Notes: generated by a model not told the origin, from the letters alone. 27,942 nucleotides of DNA from Myxococcales bacterium (GCA_003153055.1 PMBV01000156.1:123-28064); one strand, 5' to 3'. Counted from the first letter of the stretch, positions 8,413-17,176 are shown. Made by a program: numbers and translations.

Positions 8413-10344
8413 CTACGCAGGGTGAATGGTGTCGCGCCAGGCTTGAAACATCAGAACGTCCCACAGGTGGTACTCCCAGGGGCGTCGGCCCTCGAGATGC
8501 TCCTGCCAACGGCTCCGGATGATCGCCGGGTCGAAGATTCCATCTTGGCGGAGGCGGGTCTCGGAGAGCAGCGTTTCGGCCCACTCGCGCAACGGGCCCC
8601 TCAGCCAGTCGCCCAGCGGGACTCCGAACCCCGCCTTGGGCCCAGTGACGAGGTCGAGGGGGATGTACCGCGCCAGCAGGCGTCGGAGGATCCACTTCCC
8701 CCGGTTCCCGTGGATCTTCATCTTCCGCGGGAGTCGCCAGGCGAACGCGATGAGGCGGTGATCGAGGAGCGGCTCACGGGCCTCGAGGCTGACCGCCATT
8801 GTCGCGCGATCGACCTTGGTGAGGATGTCGTCGGGCAGATAGCCGACCAAATCGCTGAACATCATGGCGCCGGTGACGTCGCCGTCGAGCGCCGCGGGTG
8901 GCTCGAGCACCGGGTGGGGCAGGGGAGCCTTTTGCCGGAGCACGCCGTCTTCCGGCAGCCAATGTGAGGTGAGGAGCGCGTACATTCGGCGAGGGCTTGG
9001 CACGTCGAGCACCGCCGCGAGCTTGTGCATTCGAATGCCGGCGATGCGGGTCTCGGGCATGATCGAGGCCCGGCGCCGAAAGAACTGGTCCCATTCCGCC
9101 GGAGGTCGGGCCGCGATGGCGGCGCCCACCCGGGAGCGAACCCAGCCGGGGAGGAACCGCTGGGCGCTCCAGATCCGCTGGCTCCAGATGTGGCGCGTGT
9201 ACCCGCCAAACAGCTCGTCGCCTCCGTCTCCCGACACGGCCACCGTGACGCTCTTCCGGGCGAGCTTGGAGACGAGGTAGGTGGGGATCTGCGACGAATC
9301 GCCGAACGGCTCGTCGTACATCTTGGGCAGCAGCGGGATGACGTCGAGGGCATCCTTGGCCGTGACCGTGAAGGGCGTGTGGTGGGTGTTGAGGTGACGG
9401 GCAACGGCTCGAGCGGCGGGGCCCTCGTCCCACGCGTCGGTCTCGTTGGCGATGGAGAACGTGTGCACCGGTCGGTTGCTCTGGGCCTGCATGAGCGCCA
9501 CCACAATGGAGGAGTCGATGCCCCCCGAGAGGAACGCACCAAGAGGCACGTCGGCGACCATGCGGAGACGGACGGCGTCACGCAGGAGCTCGTCGAGCGC
9601 GTCGATGGCCTCTTCCTCGGAGCCGCGGAAGGGGTCGGCGAGGCTGGCGGCGACGACCTCCCGGGGGTCCCAGTAGCGGGTGAGCTTGGGCGTCTCATGG
9701 GGACCGTTGAAGGTGAGCACGGTTCCGGGGAGCACCCGCTTCGCGCCGCGGAAGATGCTGCGCTCTCCGGGCACGCAGTAGGTGGCCAGGTAGCCTGCCA
9801 GCGACTCCTGGTCGATCGTGGTGTCGAAGCCGGGGAAGTGGCGGAGCGCCTTGAGCTCGGAGGCGAAGGCGATGCCCTTCGACGTCTGGGTGACGAAGAG
9901 CGGTTTGACCCCGACTCGATCTCGGACGAGGTGCAGGCGGCGCTCGACCGTGTCGAACAAGGCGAAGGCGAACATGCCGATGAAGCGAGTGAGGGCCGCC
10001 TCGAGGCCCCAGCCTTCGATGGCCGCGAGCATGACCTCGGTGTCGGACCCGCCTCTCCAGGCCGGGGCGCGCTTCGCCGTCTCGAGCTCCTGCCGGATGG
10101 CGGCGAAGTTGTAGACCTCACCGTTGAAGGAGATGACGTAGCGACCCGAGGCCGACGTCATCGGCTGCATGCCGGCCTCGGAGAGATCGATGATGGCCAG
10201 GCGCCGATGCCCAAAGGCCACGCCGATGTTCGAGTCCGCCCAGAGCCCATCCCCATCGGGCCCTCGATGGGCGATGGCCGAGCACATCACGCGTGCTTGC
10301 TGGCCTTCGACTGTCGGAGCCCAGAACCCGCAGATCCCGCACAT
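8413..10344 (-). CDS. Asparagine synthase (glutamine-hydrolysing) family amidotransferase 1
   Basis: A 643-residue two-domain enzyme of the AsnB family. The Met is followed directly by Cys2 (MCGICGF), the class II glutaminase nucleophile; HRGPDGDG at 26-33 and FNGEVYN at 73-79 complete the glutaminase domain. The ATP-pyrophosphatase loop SGGIDSS is at 273-279 and SGDGGDELFGGY lies about 95 residues further on. Glutamine-derived ammonia is passed to an adenylated carboxylate. In polysaccharide clusters, homologues are thought to amidate uronic acids rather than make asparagine; that role is inferred here from the neighbours. It is the first gene of a two-gene minus-strand unit with the GT4 gene 12 bp downstream, and it diverges from the acetyltransferase gene across 116 bp. 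Confidence 0.93.
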   Translation of the reverse strand: MCGICGFWAPTVEGQQARVMCSAIAHRGPDGDGLWADSNIGVAFGHRRLAIIDLSEAGMQPMTSASGRYVISFNGEVYNFAAIRQELETAKRAPAWRGGSDTEVMLAAIEGWGLEAALTRFIGMFAFALFDTVERRLHLVRDRVGVKPLFVTQTSKGIAFASELKALRHFPGFDTTIDQESLAGYLATYCVPGERSIFRGAKRVLPGTVLTFNGPHETPKLTRYWDPREVVAASLADPFRGSEEEAIDALDELLRDAVRLRMVADVPLGAFLSGGIDSSIVVALMQAQSNRPVHTFSIANETDAWDEGPAARAVARHLNTHHTPFTVTAKDALDVIPLLPKMYDEPFGDSSQIPTYLVSKLARKSVTVAVSGDGGDELFGGYTRHIWSQRIWSAQRFLPGWVRSRVGAAIAARPPAEWDQFFRRRASIMPETRIAGIRMHKLAAVLDVPSPRRMYALLTSHWLPEDGVLRQKAPLPHPVLEPPAALDGDVTGAMMFSDLVGYLPDDILTKVDRATMAVSLEAREPLLDHRLIAFAWRLPRKMKIHGNRGKWILRRLLARYIPLDLVTGPKAGFGVPLGDWLRGPLREWAETLLSETRLRQDGIFDPAIIRSRWQEHLEGRRPWEYHLWDVLMFQAWRDTIHPA

Positions 10345-10460
10345 GTGTCTCGTCTATTCGTGTGGACGCATCGCGGCAAGGGCGGGAGGCGCGCCACCAA
10401 TGCAGCTTCTCTCGTGGTGGTGGGTGGGCTAAGGACGACACCGCACCGCGGGGGAGCCCG
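10345..10460. promoter_or_regulatory. Divergent intergenic region, presumed promoters for both flanking genes
   Basis: This 116-bp gap separates the starts of the asparagine-synthase gene (minus) and the acetyltransferase gene (plus), so promoters for both should lie here or just inside the genes. A six-base inverted repeat, CCACCA at 10394-10399 and TGGTGG at 10415-10420 with a 15-base loop, sits in the middle. I see no convincing -35/-10 pair in either direction. GGGGAG at 10451-10456 is the ribosome-binding site of the plus-strand gene. Confidence 0.4.
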
Positions 10461-11528
10461 ATGACCGATGTGAGACTTCGTCCGATGGAACGCACCGAGG
10501 CCGACCTCGCGGTCTTCAAGGCGACGTTCGATCGCAACGGCTCGAAGCGAACCCTGAAGCACCTGCGCTGGCAGTATCTCGAGAACCCCACCGGGAAGCT
10601 GTACGTGCAGCTCGCCATTCCCGCGAACGACGAAGCTCGCGCCGCGGCGATCTACTCGGTGATGCCGGTGACCTTGAGGATCAGCGGTCGAGAGGGGCTC
10701 GGCGCTCAGTCGCTCGACACGCTGACCGACGTGGAGTTCAGGGGCCAGGGCCTCTTCGTCAAGCTCGCCCAGGTCGTGTTCGCCCGCTGCGAGGAGGAGG
10801 GGCTCGCCTGCATCTACGGCTTTCCCAACGGCAACTCGGCCCCCGGCTTCTTCAATCGCCTCGGGTGGGCCAGGCTCGACCCCGTGCCGTTCCTGGTGAA
10901 GCCGCTCAAGGCGAACTACTTCCTCCGGAAGGCGAAGCCCCTGGCGTCCCTGGTCTCGAAGCTCCCTCCGCTTCCACTGGCGTTTCCCAGGCGGGCGAGC
11001 TTGCCGCGGTCGCAGGAGATCCGCCCGGTGACCGGCTTCGACGCGTCCTACGACGGCCTGTGGGAGCGGTTCGCGCAGGGCGTGGGTGCTGCCGTCCACC
11101 GCGGCTCGAAGTACCTCGAGTGGCGGCTGGTGAAGAAACCGGACTTCCGGTACCGGATGCTCGCCCTCCATGAGCACGGGCAGCTCATCGCCTTCGTCGC
11201 CTTCGATGTTCAGGAGAAGCACGGCGGGCGAATCGGCTACGTGCTTGAGCTGCTCCATGAGCCGGGCCGGGCCGAGGACGCCGGGCGGCTCCTGCAGGAG
11301 GCGATTGCCGAAATGGCCTCCGATGGCGTCGAGGTCGTGCTGGCCTGGTGTCTCGACCACTCGGCCAACCGGGGGGCGTACCGGCAGCAAGGGTTCATGC
11401 CGTTGCCCGAGCGGGTGCGGCCCATCGAGCTGCACGTCGGCGTCCGCCCGCTCGCCGCGCGCGCCGAGGCGAACCTCGGCAATCGCCGGAACTGGTACCT
11501 GTCGTACCTCGACTCGGACACCGTCTGA
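10461..11528 (+). CDS. Tandem-GNAT acetyltransferase
   Basis: A 355-residue cytoplasmic protein with two GNAT-like halves. In the first half, the segment from about residue 82 to 135 holds the acetyl-CoA loop (VEFRGQGLFVKLAQ) and the following strand-helix with FPNGNSAPGFFNRLGW. The second half (~215-345) repeats the pattern: YLEWRLVKKPDF, then a helix after a Gly-Arg-Ala-Glu stretch, then NRGAYRQQGF. Such proteins in polysaccharide loci probably N-acylate amino sugars or transfer aminoacyl groups; the acceptor here is unknown. I chose ATG 10461 because GGGGAG ends five bases upstream and because the frame upstream of it is Arg-rich with no GNAT similarity. It converges on the deacetylase gene with a single base between the two stop codons. 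Confidence 0.82.
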   Translation: MTDVRLRPMERTEADLAVFKATFDRNGSKRTLKHLRWQYLENPTGKLYVQLAIPANDEARAAAIYSVMPVTLRISGREGLGAQSLDTLTDVEFRGQGLFVKLAQVVFARCEEEGLACIYGFPNGNSAPGFFNRLGWARLDPVPFLVKPLKANYFLRKAKPLASLVSKLPPLPLAFPRRASLPRSQEIRPVTGFDASYDGLWERFAQGVGAAVHRGSKYLEWRLVKKPDFRYRMLALHEHGQLIAFVAFDVQEKHGGRIGYVLELLHEPGRAEDAGRLLQEAIAEMASDGVEVVLAWCLDHSANRGAYRQQGFMPLPERVRPIELHVGVRPLAARAEANLGNRRNWYLSYLDSDTV

Positions 11529-11529
11529 C

Positions 11530-12498
11530 TCAGGCGACCGTGGCGGCTGACTCGGCCATGGTGAGGCTCACCATTCCCTCCTGGTGCCGGAGCTGGTCGA
11601 AGACGTCGAGGATTCGATCGAGCATCGCGAGATTCTGTACCGGGTACCGGCCGAAGTTGTGCGGGTGCCACCAGAGGTGAAAGAGGCCCCCTCGGCGAGC
11701 GGCGCGGGTCATCTCGGTGCGGAGTCGGTGCAGCTTGAGGGCCTCGAGGTGGGCAAAGGTCGGGGTCCACGGGCGGAGGAACCGCGTCGCGGGGACGTCG
11801 ACCAGGCCTGAAGGGTGGCGCCGCGGCCCTGCCAGCTCAGGCAGCCGGTTGGGGAGATAGGCGTCGGTGAAGCGAAAGGCTCGCATCGCGGGGGTCTCTC
11901 GGTCACCGGCGTGCGGTTGCCAGTACCAGGCGCTGGGGTTTCCGCGGAAGGCCACTCCGCCGGCGCGACGGAAGGCGTCGAGGTGGGCGTCGTCGAACTG
12001 GTTCCGTGGGAAGACGATCGAGCGGAGGACGTCGCCAGAAGGCGCGCCGATGGCCTTGGCGGAAGCGAGGTCTGCCTCGAAGTCGCCGAGCGATGGGCCA
12101 GGCTCGAGGCAGTAGTAGTGCGAGAAGGTATGGGTCCCGAGCTCCTGGTGAGGGCTGTTGCCGATGGCCTGCACGAGGGTCCCCGCGAAGTGAAAGGGGT
12201 CGTCCTCCTCGCTTGCTCCTGCGCGCTCCAACTCGGGGTAGGGGTCGAGCTGGGTGACGGCGTAGGCGGGCCGGCGGCGGGGCGCGTGGGAGAGCGCCTC
12301 CTGCCGAGTCCGTGCGAACAGGAGCCCCACGGTTGCCCAGGTGGCGTGGATCTCCCTCTGGGCGAAGCGCGCGAGGATCGCAGGGATGGCAGCGCGAGCG
12401 CCGAGGAGATTCTCGCGGTATTGCTTGACGGTGGTGTGGTCGCGCACGCCCCAATGGAGCTCGAAGTCGAGCGAGACGACGAACTGACCGCGCTTCAC
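11530..12498 (-). CDS. Polysaccharide deacetylase (NodB homology domain)
   Basis: A 322-residue protein of carbohydrate esterase family 4 (PF01522). SLDFELHWG at 9-17 supplies the motif-1 acid (Asp11), and GTHTFSH at 121-127 supplies the metal-binding His123 and His127. HATWATVG at 51-58 fits the core strand between them. The family removes N-acetyl groups from amino sugars using Zn or a similar metal. No signal peptide is evident, so it may act on cytoplasmic precursors or be exported by another route. The start is GTG with no Shine-Dalgarno; an 11-base direct repeat covers the start codon. It lies 79 bp downstream of a GT4 gene on the same strand. The substrate is unknown. Confidence 0.85.
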   Translation of the reverse strand: MKRGQFVVSLDFELHWGVRDHTTVKQYRENLLGARAAIPAILARFAQREIHATWATVGLLFARTRQEALSHAPRRRPAYAVTQLDPYPELERAGASEEDDPFHFAGTLVQAIGNSPHQELGTHTFSHYYCLEPGPSLGDFEADLASAKAIGAPSGDVLRSIVFPRNQFDDAHLDAFRRAGGVAFRGNPSAWYWQPHAGDRETPAMRAFRFTDAYLPNRLPELAGPRRHPSGLVDVPATRFLRPWTPTFAHLEALKLHRLRTEMTRAARRGGLFHLWWHPHNFGRYPVQNLAMLDRILDVFDQLRHQEGMVSLTMAESAATVA

Positions 12499-12570
12499 GA
12501 GTTCAATCTACCAACGAGCGAACAAAGCGGCGTGGGCCAATTGGATCCTGAGTGAACTCTCACGAGTTCA
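12495..12570. repeat. Inverted repeat plus direct repeat in the gap between the GT4 and deacetylase genes
   Basis: At 12553-12570 the sequence TGAACTC-TCAC-GAGTTCA forms a perfect 7-bp stem with a 4-base loop. The right-hand part, TCACGAGTTCA (12560-12570), recurs exactly at 12495-12505, where it covers the GTG start of the deacetylase gene. The hairpin lies 8 bp beyond the GT4 stop codon, but there is no T-run on either strand, so it is a weak candidate for an intrinsic terminator. An operator or mRNA structure affecting deacetylase translation is the alternative. The repeats are seen directly; the function is inference. Confidence 0.4.
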
Positions 12571-12577
12571 TGAGCTT

Positions 12578-13789
12578 TCATAGAAGTGAGCGGATGAGTC
12601 GTTCGTATCGGTTGATTCCGGACTTGAGGGAGAAGTGAGCGCTCGCGCGGTCTCGAGTCGTTGGGTCCGTACTGTCGACGGTCGAGATGTGGGCCGCGGC
12701 GTGCTCGAGGGCGTCGTCATCAGTCGTGGACAGCACCATGCCTCCGCCGACTCGCTCGACCCAATCGGTGACCTCGTGGTTGCAGCCGTGGGCGCAGACC
12801 CGAATGCCCGTGGCGAAGAACTCCGCCAGCTTTGTGGGCATCGCCCCTCGCTTGGCGCGGGACTCGGGGGCGAGCAGCAACACGGCCCAAGTGAGCAGGT
12901 CGAGCCACTGGGGCATGGCCTCGTGGTCGACCCGGACGATGGTCACGCGATCGAGCGGGGCGGCCTCTGCCGCGAAGGCCGCCGTCCACTCATCCTTCTG
13001 TCCGCTGAGCACCAGCACCTGCGCGTCGGGCCGGCGGCGCAGCACCTGGGTGGCCAGGCGGGCCGTCTGCGGCCCGAGGTACGCCCGATTGAGTGAGCCG
13101 ACGACGCCGACGACGAGCTTGCCGGCCAGGCGCTCTCGGATGTCAGACGGCACGAGCGAGAGGCTGTCGATGCTCCGAGGGCGGAACTCGTCGAAGTCGG
13201 CGCATGTAGGGACCACCAGCACCTCGCCCTTCGGTCGGCCGAAATCACCCTGGCGTACGTCTTCAGCCTGAAGGCCAGTGAGGGTGACGACTGCGTCGCT
13301 CGAGGTGAACAGTCGCCGCTCGACTGCACGGGCAACGGCCAGTGCGCGAGGGTTCGTGAACCAGCGCTTCTCCTCGAGGCGTTCATCGATCCAATAGCCT
13401 CGGGCGTCGAATATCCACTTCCGGCGAAGGCTCGTGCTCAAGCCCATGGCAGCGAGCGCTCCGTGGTAGCCACGAGCATGGATGAGGGGGCTGCGATGGC
13501 GGAGCACCTGCCTCGCCGCCATCGCACCGAGCCGGGCCATGTTCTCGGCCACGAACGATACCGCACCGCCTTCGCGGTAGACGCCCCAGGCCCAGTCGAT
13601 GCCAGCCAGCTTCGCGCGATCGGCGATGGTCGCCACTCGGCGTTCATCGCGCAGGTCCTTTTCTCGCTCGAGGGAGACCAGCGAATACGGGACCCCTCGG
13701 CGAGCGAGACCTTCGACGACGCGAAATACCTGACTGAACCCGAGGTGACCGAGGATTCCCTCGATGCTGAGATATACGGTGGTGCGCAT
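12578..13789 (-). CDS. Glycosyltransferase, GT4 type
   Basis: A 403-residue GT-B fold glycosyltransferase. The N-terminal IEGILGHLGFSQVFRVVEGL (9-28) is the acceptor-domain glycine loop and first helix. IHARGYHGAL near 103-112, VVTLTGLQAEDV near 167-178 and VVGVVGSLNRAYLGP near 226-240 mark the usual GT4 order. The donor site is around AMPTKLAEFFATGIRV (316-331), where Lys320 and Glu323 sit in the position of the E-x7-E helix. It would add a sugar to the growing lipid-linked unit in the cytoplasm. It diverges from the membrane glycosyltransferase gene across 77 bp and is followed by the deacetylase on the same strand. Sugar specificity cannot be predicted. Confidence 0.88.
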   Translation of the reverse strand: MRTTVYLSIEGILGHLGFSQVFRVVEGLARRGVPYSLVSLEREKDLRDERRVATIADRAKLAGIDWAWGVYREGGAVSFVAENMARLGAMAARQVLRHRSPLIHARGYHGALAAMGLSTSLRRKWIFDARGYWIDERLEEKRWFTNPRALAVARAVERRLFTSSDAVVTLTGLQAEDVRQGDFGRPKGEVLVVPTCADFDEFRPRSIDSLSLVPSDIRERLAGKLVVGVVGSLNRAYLGPQTARLATQVLRRRPDAQVLVLSGQKDEWTAAFAAEAAPLDRVTIVRVDHEAMPQWLDLLTWAVLLLAPESRAKRGAMPTKLAEFFATGIRVCAHGCNHEVTDWVERVGGGMVLSTTDDDALEHAAAHISTVDSTDPTTRDRASAHFSLKSGINRYERLIRSLL

Positions 13790-13866
13790 GTCGAAACTTC
13801 ATGTGAAGGTGCGGCGGATGTCAGCCCAGTGTCAACCTCGAAGAGAGCGCACCGGGGAGAATTCAC
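13790..13866. promoter_or_regulatory. Divergent intergenic region with short inverted repeat and a TTGACA hexamer
   Basis: A 77-bp gap between two divergent glycosyltransferase genes. On the minus strand a perfect -35-like TTGACA lies at 13830-13835, but the sequence 17 bases downstream is not a good -10. An imperfect palindrome, CTTCA-TG-TGAAG, is at 13797-13808, just upstream of the minus-strand ATG, and could be a regulator site. GGGGAG at 13854-13859 with a seven-base spacer fixes the GTG start of the plus-strand gene. Confidence 0.35.
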
Positions 13867-15165
13867 GTGCGAGGTGATGAGCCTGAAGCCGATTCCCGCA
13901 TCACCTCGGGTGTGCGCAGAGCAAGTCTCCTTGTGTTGCTCGGTGCGCAGGCGGTTCAGTTGGCGTACTTCTTCCCCGCGAATCCGCAGGTCGAGTCGGA
14001 CAACACCCGGTACGAGGAGGCTGGGTTCAACCTCGCTCAGGGAAAGGGCTTGTCGTTGTCGTACGCGACGCTCCCGGATGAGGACGTGAGGAGCTGGGCG
14101 TGCTCTCGTCACCCTGAACGGTGCACCGACGGTGATCGATATCCCACGGCGGGCTACCCCCCTGGCTACCAGGTGTTCATTGCGATGGTGTACTCGGCCC
14201 TTGGGCGGAGCGTCGGCTCGCTCCTCCTCGTTCAAGGGCTCCTTCACCTGCTCATGATGCTCATGCTGGAGACGGTCGCAGCGCGGCGACTTCGGAAGCC
14301 TGGCTATTTGTTCGTCGTCGCTCTCGGCGCCTCGTACCCGTTCTTGGCGAGACAGGCGGGCATGGTGATGTCCGACCATCTCCACGCCGTGCTTCTGTTT
14401 GCCGCGGTATGGGCGAACTTCGTCATTGCGGAGGTCCGGTGGCGCGCCTTCGCCACGGGCCTCTTCCTGGCGACGGCCACGCTGACGCGGCCTTACAGTT
14501 TCGTCGCCATTCCATTCTTGCTGTTCATCCCCTCCGTGCGCCGCTCCATTGCGCCATCGCCCGCCGCGCTGGCGCTGTTCGTCATTGCGCTCTTGGTGCC
14601 GTTTGGAAGCTGGGTGGGTCGAAACGCCGAGGTTTTCGGGCGGTTCATCCCCTTCACGACGACTGGCATCGGGGCCTCGATCTACCTCAACAAGACGGAG
14701 GCGACGATTGGCTCGGGCCTCGAGCCCGGGAAGGCGGCGTCGATTTACCGGGAACTCGGCACGGTGGCGGAGGGCGACATCACGACCTGGAAGGGCGACC
14801 GAAAGCTGCGCGACGCGGGTTTGCGCTGGATGCTGGAGAACCCGCTGAAGGTCTTGGCAGCGATTCCCGCGCGGGTGCCACGAATCTGGGTCAGCATGGG
14901 CTTCCAAGGGCAGGGCCTTCATCCACTGGCAGCCTTGCTCATCATCTACCTTGGCGGGCTACTTGTCCTTGGGGTCATCGGGCTCGTCAGGCGGCCCTTC
15001 GGTCCATGGCTCTTTCCGCTGGTTGTCATCCTGGCGTATTGGGCGTTTTTGCTCCATACGCCTGGAGACGCTCGGCGCTCGCTGGCCCTCAGGTTGCCTC
15101 TGTTGCTGTTCGCCGGTGCCGCTGTCGACGACCTCTTTGAGAGGCTGCTCAAGAGGTTCCATTGA
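13867..15165 (+). CDS. Polytopic membrane glycosyltransferase, GT-C type (GT39/ArnT-like)
   Basis: A 432-residue protein with about ten membrane segments. After the first segment comes an outward loop with VESDNTRYEEAG (Asp45 in the position of the catalytic Asp of GT-C enzymes), then LAQGKG and TAGYPPGYQVFIAM near 95-108, an order typical of the ArnT/PMT_2 group that uses polyprenyl-phosphate sugars in the periplasm. Two cysteines in the loop (79 and 86) could form a disulfide. The start is GTG with GGGGAG seven bases upstream. It is followed 97 bp later by a second asparagine-synthase gene on the same strand. Donor and acceptor are unknown; a role in side-branch addition or glycan modification after flipping is plausible. 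Confidence 0.72.
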   Translation: MRGDEPEADSRITSGVRRASLLVLLGAQAVQLAYFFPANPQVESDNTRYEEAGFNLAQGKGLSLSYATLPDEDVRSWACSRHPERCTDGDRYPTAGYPPGYQVFIAMVYSALGRSVGSLLLVQGLLHLLMMLMLETVAARRLRKPGYLFVVALGASYPFLARQAGMVMSDHLHAVLLFAAVWANFVIAEVRWRAFATGLFLATATLTRPYSFVAIPFLLFIPSVRRSIAPSPAALALFVIALLVPFGSWVGRNAEVFGRFIPFTTTGIGASIYLNKTEATIGSGLEPGKAASIYRELGTVAEGDITTWKGDRKLRDAGLRWMLENPLKVLAAIPARVPRIWVSMGFQGQGLHPLAALLIIYLGGLLVLGVIGLVRRPFGPWLFPLVVILAYWAFLLHTPGDARRSLALRLPLLLFAGAAVDDLFERLLKRFH

Positions 15166-15262
15166 CTCGCCGTGAGAATCGTCGGGGAGGCAGACGGGGC
15201 ACAGCCAGGGTGTTAGCTGTTTGAACAACGAGCGTTCGAAGAGTCGGACAAGGAGAAGCGAG

Positions 15263-17176
15263 ATGTGCGGTGTGGCTGGGGTGTTCTATCGAGATGGCTC
15301 CCGCCCTGACGAGCACGTGCTTGCGGCCATGGCGGAAGCCGTTGCTCATCGAGGGCCCGACGGGCAGGGGGTGGCTGCGTTCGATGGCTGTGGGCTTGCG
15401 CACCGTCGGCTCTCCATCATCGACCTCAGCGACGGAGCGAAGCAGCCGATGGCCTCCGCCGATGGCCGCGTTCATCTTGCGTTCAATGGCGAGGTGTACA
15501 ACTTCATCGAGCTGAGAAAAGAGCTCTCGGCGCGAGGTCACTCGTTCCGAACGAGCTCCGACACCGAGGTCATCCTCGCAGGGTACCTGGAGTGGGGCGA
15601 GGGCGTGGTCGGGCGACTCGATGGGATGTTCGGGGTGGCCATATGGGACGACCGCCAGAAGCGGCTCCTTCTGGCGCGGGATCGAACAGGGAAGAAGCCT
15701 CTGTATGTCTATGAGGACGAGCGGAAGGTAATCTTCGCCTCGGAGGTGAAGTCGATTCTCGTGCACCCCGGCGTCGACGACCAGCTCCGGATTGAATCGA
15801 TTCCGCAGTTTCTTGCGCATGGCTATGTCCCGACGCCGGCGACGTTCTGGGTGCGTATACGGAAGCTTCGGCCCTCCGCGTTCGAGATCTTCCAGCTCGG
15901 AACGCCAGGAAGTCGGCAAGTACAGTACTGGGAATTCCCGTTGGGGCCCGCGCGAGACATCCGTGATCCTCGCGAGGTGCAGGCGGAAGTTCGGAGGCTC
16001 TTCTTCGCTGCCGTCAAGCGACGGTTGGTGGCCGACGTGCCCCTGGGCGCCTTTCTTTCGGGCGGACTCGATTCGACCCTCGTTGTGGCGGCAATGTCAG
16101 AGCTCGCTGGGCAGGCGAAGACGTTCAGCATCGGATTCGAGGGATACCCCGAGTGGGATGAGACGAGGTACGCACGCCTTGTCGCTCAGCGCTACGGAAC
16201 GGACCACACCGAGTTCAAGGTGCGCGCAGATAGCTTCGAGCTCATCGACAAACTCGCGTGGCACTATGACGAGCCATTGGCGGATTCGTCGACTGTCCCA
16301 ACAGCCATTATGGCGCGCCTGACACGACAGAAGGTGACTGTCGCGTTGACCGGCGACGGGGGTGACGAGCTTTTCGCCGGATATGTCCGTTTTGGGGCCA
16401 CGGCTGGGGCTGAGCTCGTTCCTCCGGCCCTCCGTGGCATGGCGCGGCGGCTGTTGGAAGCCGTTCCTCCGGGCGAGCGGGAGCGCTCCTTGTGGGATAG
16501 AGTCCGCCGCTTCGCTCTGCGTGCCAGTCAGCCATTACCGGAGCGGCTGCGAAGTTGGATGGCCTTCTTCACGGCTCGAGAGCTCGAATTGCTGCTCAAG
16601 CCAGAATTGGCGCATTACGCGGTGCCCGCCACTCTCGGGGCGTCCTATGCCGTGCTCGACGGCCAGACGACGCACCTTGATACGATGAACCGTGTTCTAT
16701 TTCTCAATGCGCGAACGTACCTGGTTGATGACCTGAACGTGAAGATGGATCGCGCGTGCATGGCCGCGAGCCTCGAAGCGCGCGCGCCGTTTCTCGACAC
16801 CGCGCTCATGGAATACGTCTTCTCTCTTCCGGGCTCGTTGAAGCTCCGCGGCACCACGTCCAAATGGGTACTCAAGCAGGCGATGATGGACCTCGTTCCG
16901 GAAGAGATTCTCCATCGCAAGAAGATGGGCTTCGGCGTGCCGCTCGGGCCTTGGTTCCGTGACGAACTTCGCGATGCTCTGCGAGAGCGACTTCTCGGAG
17001 AGGGGACTCATCTCCACCAGTACCTTCGTCGAGAACGCCTCGAGGAGATGATTGATATACACAACAAGGGTCACCGTGACCTGGGGGCACAGTTCCTCTC
17101 ATTGTGGCTTCTGGAGCTCTGGCTTCGGGCTCAGCGAGCGACACCGGAGCGGCCGGCGAGCCGAGTGGGCGTGTGA
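15263..17176 (+). CDS. Asparagine synthase (glutamine-hydrolysing) family amidotransferase 2
   Basis: A 637-residue AsnB-family enzyme. ATG 15263 is chosen because AGGAG lies at 15251-15255 and because it places Cys2 directly after the Met (MCGVAGVF), which is needed for the glutaminase N-terminus; the frame extends upstream but would bury the Cys. HRGPDGQG (29-36), FNGEVYN (74-80) and the PP-loop SGGLDST (266-272) are intact, followed by TGDGGDELFAGY. It is clearly diverged from the first copy at 8413-10344 (different loops throughout), so it is not a recent duplicate. The likely role is amidation of a sugar carboxylate or similar group in the polysaccharide, by analogy with AsnB homologues in other O-antigen loci; genuine asparagine synthesis cannot be ruled out. 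Confidence 0.92.
   Translation: MCGVAGVFYRDGSRPDEHVLAAMAEAVAHRGPDGQGVAAFDGCGLAHRRLSIIDLSDGAKQPMASADGRVHLAFNGEVYNFIELRKELSARGHSFRTSSDTEVILAGYLEWGEGVVGRLDGMFGVAIWDDRQKRLLLARDRTGKKPLYVYEDERKVIFASEVKSILVHPGVDDQLRIESIPQFLAHGYVPTPATFWVRIRKLRPSAFEIFQLGTPGSRQVQYWEFPLGPARDIRDPREVQAEVRRLFFAAVKRRLVADVPLGAFLSGGLDSTLVVAAMSELAGQAKTFSIGFEGYPEWDETRYARLVAQRYGTDHTEFKVRADSFELIDKLAWHYDEPLADSSTVPTAIMARLTRQKVTVALTGDGGDELFAGYVRFGATAGAELVPPALRGMARRLLEAVPPGERERSLWDRVRRFALRASQPLPERLRSWMAFFTARELELLLKPELAHYAVPATLGASYAVLDGQTTHLDTMNRVLFLNARTYLVDDLNVKMDRACMAASLEARAPFLDTALMEYVFSLPGSLKLRGTTSKWVLKQAMMDLVPEEILHRKKMGFGVPLGPWFRDELRDALRERLLGEGTHLHQYLRRERLEEMIDIHNKGHRDLGAQFLSLWLLELWLRAQRATPERPASRVGV

Noticed and set aside
7420..8967. 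A 515-codon plus-strand frame across the GT4 and asparagine-synthase genes
   Set aside because: It crosses two real minus-strand genes and their junction, with no homology or ribosome-binding site.
9025..10464. A 479-codon plus-strand frame inside asparagine synthase 1
   Set aside because: It is a shadow of the AsnB reading frame; the AsnB motifs are on the minus strand.
13438..14922. A 494-codon minus-strand frame across the divergent glycosyltransferases
   Set aside because: It overlaps the GT-C-like membrane protein and has no membrane or enzyme features.
8413..17176. An exosortase (XrtA/PEP-CTERM) polysaccharide locus, suggested by two AsnB genes, deacetylases and a GNAT
   Set aside because: No exosortase, PEP-CTERM protein or other marker of that system is visible; a Wzx/Wzy pathway explains the genes.
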